From Rivibacter sp049446155 (GTDB lineage Bacteria; Pseudomonadota; Gammaproteobacteria; Burkholderiales; Burkholderiaceae_C): a stretch of 64,000 bases of DNA. A program made the position numbers and the translations under genes. The stretch's first letter is position 1. Every line of letters begins with the position of its first letter. Positions 60,721 to 64,000 of the stretch are shown here, one piece after another. Under the pieces are notes generated by a model. It was not told where the DNA came from. It was given only the letters and a program-made list of their open reading frames with translations, and ran no database searches. The stretch is from contig NZ_JBMSEE010000004.1 in the NCBI RefSeq assembly GCF_049446155.1, forward strand, positions 416,777 to 480,776, written 5' to 3'.

Positions 60721-61785
60721 CTACTCGGTATCTTGCTTGCGCTGCTCGATCTGCAACCGCGCCCGCTCGGTAGCCTGCTGCAACTTCTCGCCCAGCACCG
60801 CACGCGGCGGCAAGCTGGTCAGGTACTCGGCAACGTGGATGCCCGACTTATCCAGCTCCAGCAATTCGATCTGCTCGCGCTTCTTGCCGGTGCAAAGGAT
60901 GATCCCCAGCGGCGAGGCTTCTTCCGGCTCCCGCTCGTGCTTGTCCAGCCAGCGCAAGTAAAGCTCCATCTGCCCTTTGTAGGCTGCCTTGAACTCGCCG
61001 ATCTTCAACTCCACCGCCACCAGCCGCCGCAGCTTTCGGTTGTAGAAAAGCAGGTCAAGGTGAAAATCCTCGTCGTCAATCGGGATGCGCTTCTGCCGGG
61101 CGACGAAGCAGAAGCCCGCGCCCAGCTCCAGCAGGAAGGCTTCCATTTCGCGGATGATGGCCGCCTCAAGGTCGCTTTCCTGCCAGCTATCCCGCAGGCC
61201 CAGGAAGTCGAGGATGTACGGGTCGCGCATGACCAGCGCCGGGGTCATGCGCTGCACATCGCGTAGGGTCGCCAGTTCCTGCGCGATGGTTTCCTCCGGC
61301 TTTTGGGACAGGGCCGTGCGTTCGTACAGCATCGAGTCGATGCGCTCGCGCAGCGTCCGCACGCTCCAGCGTTCGGCGCTGGTCATCTGCGCGTAGTAGT
61401 CTCGCTGAAGCGGGTCTTTCAGCGGGATCAGTGCCACGAAATGCGACCAGCTCAATTGTCGTGACAGTGAAACGACAATTCGCTCGTCGGGGTAGGCGAT
61501 GGCGAACTGCACCATCCGGCGCAGGTTCTTGTCCGCGAAGCTGCGCCCGTAGTCGTGGACAAGCTGTGCGGCCAGGGACGGCAGGATTTCTTCGCCGTAC
61601 CCGGCCCGCTGACCGGCCAGCACTTCCGTATGGATGCGCTGGCCGACGCGCCAGAACAGCAAGGTCAGTTCCGCATTGACCGCCGAGGCGGCGCGCTGGC
61701 GCGACGCCTCGATCAGTGCCCGAATGTCGCCCACCAGCGCCTTTGGTGCTGCTGGTGACGCAATGGATGCCTTGCGCCTGCTCAT
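60721..61785 (-). CDS. YhcG/DUF1016-family PD-(D/E)XK nuclease
   Basis: This 354-residue protein matches the YhcG/DUF1016 family. The N-terminal winged-helix-like part includes ILPSLAAQLVHDYGRSFADK and LRRMVQFAIAYPDERIV. The C-terminal PD-(D/E)XK domain has FHLDLLFYNRKLRRLVAVEL then KIGEFKAAYKGQMELYLRWL, where Asp and ELK are active-site residues. Family members are suspected of processing DNA or acting in defence. It overlaps the integrase gene by four bases, so the two are co-expressed. Confidence 0.93.
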   Translation of the reverse strand: MSRRKASIASPAAPKALVGDIRALIEASRQRAASAVNAELTLLFWRVGQRIHTEVLAGQRAGYGEEILPSLAAQLVHDYGRSFADKNLRRMVQFAIAYPDERIVVSLSRQLSWSHFVALIPLKDPLQRDYYAQMTSAERWSVRTLRERIDSMLYERTALSQKPEETIAQELATLRDVQRMTPALVMRDPYILDFLGLRDSWQESDLEAAIIREMEAFLLELGAGFCFVARQKRIPIDDEDFHLDLLFYNRKLRRLVAVELKIGEFKAAYKGQMELYLRWLDKHEREPEEASPLGIILCTGKKREQIELLELDKSGIHVAEYLTSLPPRAVLGEKLQQATERARLQIEQRKQDTE

Positions 61786-62984
61786 GCCGTTGCCTCCGCA
61801 GGGAGCCGCTTGGCGCCGGTGATCGTCTTGCGCCGGTTCGCCACCAGTTCGGCCGCCTTGCGCACCGGGTCATCCTCGGTGTGGACGTAGCGCATGAACA
61901 TCGCCACGGTCTTGTGCGCGGTCAGCGCCATGCCGACCTTGACCGGGATGCCCGAGTTGGCTATGTCGGTCGCCGAGCGGTGGCGGATGCCGTGCGTGCC
62001 TACATGCGCCGCGCCTGCGGCCTTGAGCGCACGGCTCCAGCCGTTGTAATACTCGCCCGTGGTCAGGTGCTGGCCGGGATGGTTCGGGGACGGCAGCACA
62101 TACGGGCAATCGTCCCGGCGCGGTGCCGTCGAAAGCAGCCGATAGGCTTCCTCGCTCATGGGCTTGGACATGCCGCCGGTCTTGCTGTCGGGCCAGACGA
62201 CGCGCCGGTTCTCGAAGTCCACCCAATCCCATTGGAGCGTGACGATTTCGCCGCGACGGCCGGCGAACTCGAATTGCAGCCGGATCGCGAGCGGGATGAC
62301 GTAGCTCTCCAGTCTCTCGGCCTCCAGATGCTCAAGATGACGGAACAGCTTGCCCATGTCCTCGTCGCTAATGAGGTGGGTGGCCTTGCCGTTGGGGAAC
62401 ATCGGGACATGCCGGCACGGATTGGTGCCGTCGGGCCGGTAGCCCCACACCTCGGCCAGATTGAACATGCGGCGCATGACGCTGAACGTGCGGTTCGCGT
62501 CGGCCGGCTTGTGCGTCATCTTCTTCATCATCCCGGCCACGTCCGGGCGCTTCACGTCCTGAACCTTCATCCGGCCGATCATCGGGACGATGTTGCGGTC
62601 GATGACGCTCTGATAGCCTTCCTGGGTGCTGGGCTTGTTGCGCAGCTTGGAGTAGTCCTCCATGAACTTCGTGCAAAGCTCCTTGACCGTGGGCGCTTTG
62701 CGCGCCTGCGCCTTGTCTGCGGCCGGGTCGCCGCCCCGGCGCACCTGGGCCAGCCATTCCTGAGCCAGCGAGCGGGCCTGTTCGACGGTCAGTTCCCCGT
62801 ACTGACCCAAGGCGGGCTTGCGGCGCTCGCCGGCGTTCGTCCGGTACTGGAGCATGAACACCTTGCGGCCCGATGGGGTAATCTTGCACAAGAAGCCGGG
62901 CACCAGGGTATCCCTGAGTTCGACAGCCTGCGCCTGGGGTTGTGCCGCATCGACTGCGGACTTGGTGAGCTTGATCTTTGCCAT
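61782..62984 (-). CDS. int: Tyrosine recombinase, Tn4371-family integrase
   Basis: This 400-residue integrase has an N-terminal DUF4102-like arm domain (LTKSAVDAAQPQAQAVELRD), a core-binding domain and a catalytic domain. Active-site parts are FEFAGRRGEIVTLQW (Arg), GTHGIRHRSATDIANSG (His, Arg) and AHKTVAMFMRYVH (His, Tyr). I chose the ATG at 62982-62984 with GAGGAG before it, not the upstream ATG. It recognises the TTTTTCAT-type site at both ends. 175 bases separate its start from attR. Confidence 0.95.
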   Translation of the reverse strand: MAKIKLTKSAVDAAQPQAQAVELRDTLVPGFLCKITPSGRKVFMLQYRTNAGERRKPALGQYGELTVEQARSLAQEWLAQVRRGGDPAADKAQARKAPTVKELCTKFMEDYSKLRNKPSTQEGYQSVIDRNIVPMIGRMKVQDVKRPDVAGMMKKMTHKPADANRTFSVMRRMFNLAEVWGYRPDGTNPCRHVPMFPNGKATHLISDEDMGKLFRHLEHLEAERLESYVIPLAIRLQFEFAGRRGEIVTLQWDWVDFENRRVVWPDSKTGGMSKPMSEEAYRLLSTAPRRDDCPYVLPSPNHPGQHLTTGEYYNGWSRALKAAGAAHVGTHGIRHRSATDIANSGIPVKVGMALTAHKTVAMFMRYVHTEDDPVRKAAELVANRRKTITGAKRLPAEATA

Positions 62985-63159
62985 GATGACTCCTCGGAAA
63001 GACCCGATTCCCAAGAGCCTCATAGGGGCCACCAGCAGGGAAGTTGGGTCAGGTTTCGGAAAGAACCGGCATATGTTGAACTCGCCTAAGTTATTGATAA
63101 ACCTGCTGTATCGGGCTTCGGCGTAGTCCAGCGAAGTTCGGTGCTGGAGTCATGGTGAA

Positions 63160-63167
63160 ATGAAAAA
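63160..63167. other. attR core of the Tn4371-like ICE
   Basis: ATGAAAAA here repeats the core at 1012-1019. On the minus strand it reads TTTTTCAT and is also the T-tract after the tonB terminator stem. It marks the right end of the element. Confidence 0.88.
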
Positions 63168-63189
63168 GGGCCACCGCATGCGGTGGCCC
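63160..63189 (-). terminator. tonB terminator overlapping attR
   Basis: The 22-bp sequence from 63168 to 63189 is a perfect palindrome, with GGGCCACCG and CGGTGGCCC as arms and CATG as loop. On the minus strand TTTTT follows directly. It lies 26 bases after the tonB stop. The ICE core is its T-tract, restored by the integration. Confidence 0.92.
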
Positions 63190-63215
63190 TTCTCATTGGC
63201 GAGGTTCGCGATCGA

Positions 63216-63863
63216 TCAGTCGATCTTGAACTCGAACTCTTGCTGGGCCTTGATGTCGCCTCCACCGGAGACGCACTTGTACTGCATCATCGCGGCGCGA
63301 ACGGCCTGGTGGTAGACGCGCGGGCCGGAGAGCACCGTCACTTCCTTGACCACGCCGTTGCTGATCAGCGCCTCGGCGCGCACGACGCCCGAGACGCCTT
63401 CCTGCAGCGCCTTGCGCGGGATCTCCGGCTTGACCTGCGTCGGGCAGGCGACGCCGATGTCGGCCTTGGCCGGCCCCGGCGGCGGCGCCATCACCGGCGG
63501 CGGCGGCGCGATCTTGTACTCGACCGGCGGCGGCGCGGGCGACACCTCGGTGATCGCTGGCGCCGCGGTGGGCGGCGGCGTCACTTCCGGCGGCGGCACG
63601 TAAGGCGGCGGCGGAGCCTCCACCTTGGGCGCTTCAGGCTGCTTGATCTGCTTGGGCGGCGGGGGCGGCGGCGGAGGCGGAGGCGGCGGCAGGATCTCCT
63701 GCACGATCTTCGCTTCCAGCGGCTTCTTGACGATCTGCAGCGCGCTGCGCGCAAGCCCGGAGACCAGCGCATAGAAGATGAAGATGTGCAGCACCACCAC
63801 CGCCGCGAAGCCGATCAGGCGCCGCGGGTTCGACTTGGCCTTGCTGTCGTATGAGAGGTCCAT
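63216..63863 (-). CDS. tonB: TonB energy-transducing protein
   Basis: This 215-residue protein is a TonB with an N-terminal membrane anchor (FAAVVVLHIFIFYALVSGL), a very long proline-rich spacer containing a run of 12 prolines, and a C-terminal TonB domain. The C-terminal domain includes GVSGVVRAEALISNG and YHQAVRAAMMQYKC. It couples the proton motive force to outer-membrane receptors with ExbB and ExbD. It lies 12 bases after exbD. It is chromosomal. Confidence 0.95.
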   Translation of the reverse strand: MDLSYDSKAKSNPRRLIGFAAVVVLHIFIFYALVSGLARSALQIVKKPLEAKIVQEILPPPPPPPPPPPPKQIKQPEAPKVEAPPPPYVPPPEVTPPPTAAPAITEVSPAPPPVEYKIAPPPPVMAPPPGPAKADIGVACPTQVKPEIPRKALQEGVSGVVRAEALISNGVVKEVTVLSGPRVYHQAVRAAMMQYKCVSGGGDIKAQQEFEFKID

Positions 63864-63875
63864 CGACTCGTGCTC

Positions 63876-64000
63876 CTACTTCCCGTCGATGAACTGCTCG
63901 GAGCCCACGATGCCCATCTTGGTCAGCCCGATGCGCTGCGTGGCGGCCATCACGGCTGCCACCACCTCGTACTTGGCCTGCTTGTTGGGCCGCAGGTGCA
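63876..64000 (-). CDS. exbD: ExbD, C-terminal end
   Basis: The minus-strand frame ending at the TAG at 63876-63878 gives about 41 residues, with AKYEVVAAVMAATQRIG and TKMGIVGSEQFIDGK. This is the typical C-terminus of ExbD-type biopolymer transporters. The gene continues past the right edge. It is followed closely by tonB in the same direction. Confidence 0.9.
   Translation of the reverse strand, partial: HLRPNKQAKYEVVAAVMAATQRIGLTKMGIVGSEQFIDGK

Overview
The window is chromosomal DNA of a GC-rich betaproteobacterium, most likely Burkholderiales judging from GlnD, TonB and ExbD, interrupted by one integrative and conjugative element (ICE) of the Tn4371 type. The host genes are the 3' part of glnD at the left edge (+) and tonB plus the end of exbD at the right edge (-). 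They converge, and the ICE lies between them. The 8-bp core ATGAAAAA (TTTTTCAT on the other strand) occurs at both junctions, 1012-1019 and 63160-63167, so the element is about 62.1 kb. The right copy is the T-tract of the tonB terminator.

Nearly all ICE core genes are on the minus strand, so transcription runs from right to left. At the right end are the tyrosine integrase, a YhcG/DUF1016 nuclease, a RadC-like protein and small DUF genes (DUF2958, DUF932, DUF736). ParB, an XRE regulator, a second DUF2958, DUF2285, an AlpA-like HTH protein, RepA with three iterons, ParA, an RHH protein, DUF2840, the TraF peptidase and the relaxase follow. Beyond the cargo come a LysR regulator (TraR), an EexN lipoprotein, TraG/VirD4, an RHH protein and the trbBCDEJKLFGI mating-pair genes, ending with DUF2274 and a strong terminator.

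The cargo sits between the relaxase gene and traR. Its first part (20.7-29.5 kb) is a medium-chain alkane cluster: an AlkB-type hydroxylase fused to its own ferredoxin and ferredoxin reductase, an AlkJ-like alcohol dehydrogenase, an AlkK-like acyl-CoA ligase, an aldehyde dehydrogenase, a 3' scrap of an outer-membrane barrel gene (probably alkL) and a divergent AraC regulator. Together they would take an alkane through alcohol, aldehyde and acid to acyl-CoA.

The second part (29.7-44.2 kb) has a TetR repressor with two coiled-coil proteins and a long operon. That operon encodes a complete RND efflux pump, an ABC1/UbiB-like kinase, a patatin phospholipase and a polyprenyl-synthase-like protein without its first aspartate motif. 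A diacylglycerol-glucosyltransferase-like protein follows, carrying a second, papain-like domain. The palindrome GTTCGNANGAAC lies at both the tetR promoter and the pump promoter, so the set looks like one regulon. I read it as an efflux and membrane-lipid remodelling module; this is the least described part of the window.

Insertion sequences mark the element's history. An ISL3-family IS (8-bp duplication AAAAATAA) is itself split by an IS66-family IS (8-bp duplication GCGTGAAG). An IS5-family IS (CTAA duplication) lies beside it, all between eexN and traG. An IS3-family IS lies near the right end. Two decayed ISL3 transposase remnants bracket the alkane/tetR segment, and one truncates the glycosyltransferase gene. 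The core backbone also holds many GC-rich non-coding repeats, large inverted repeats and a duplicated upstream module.
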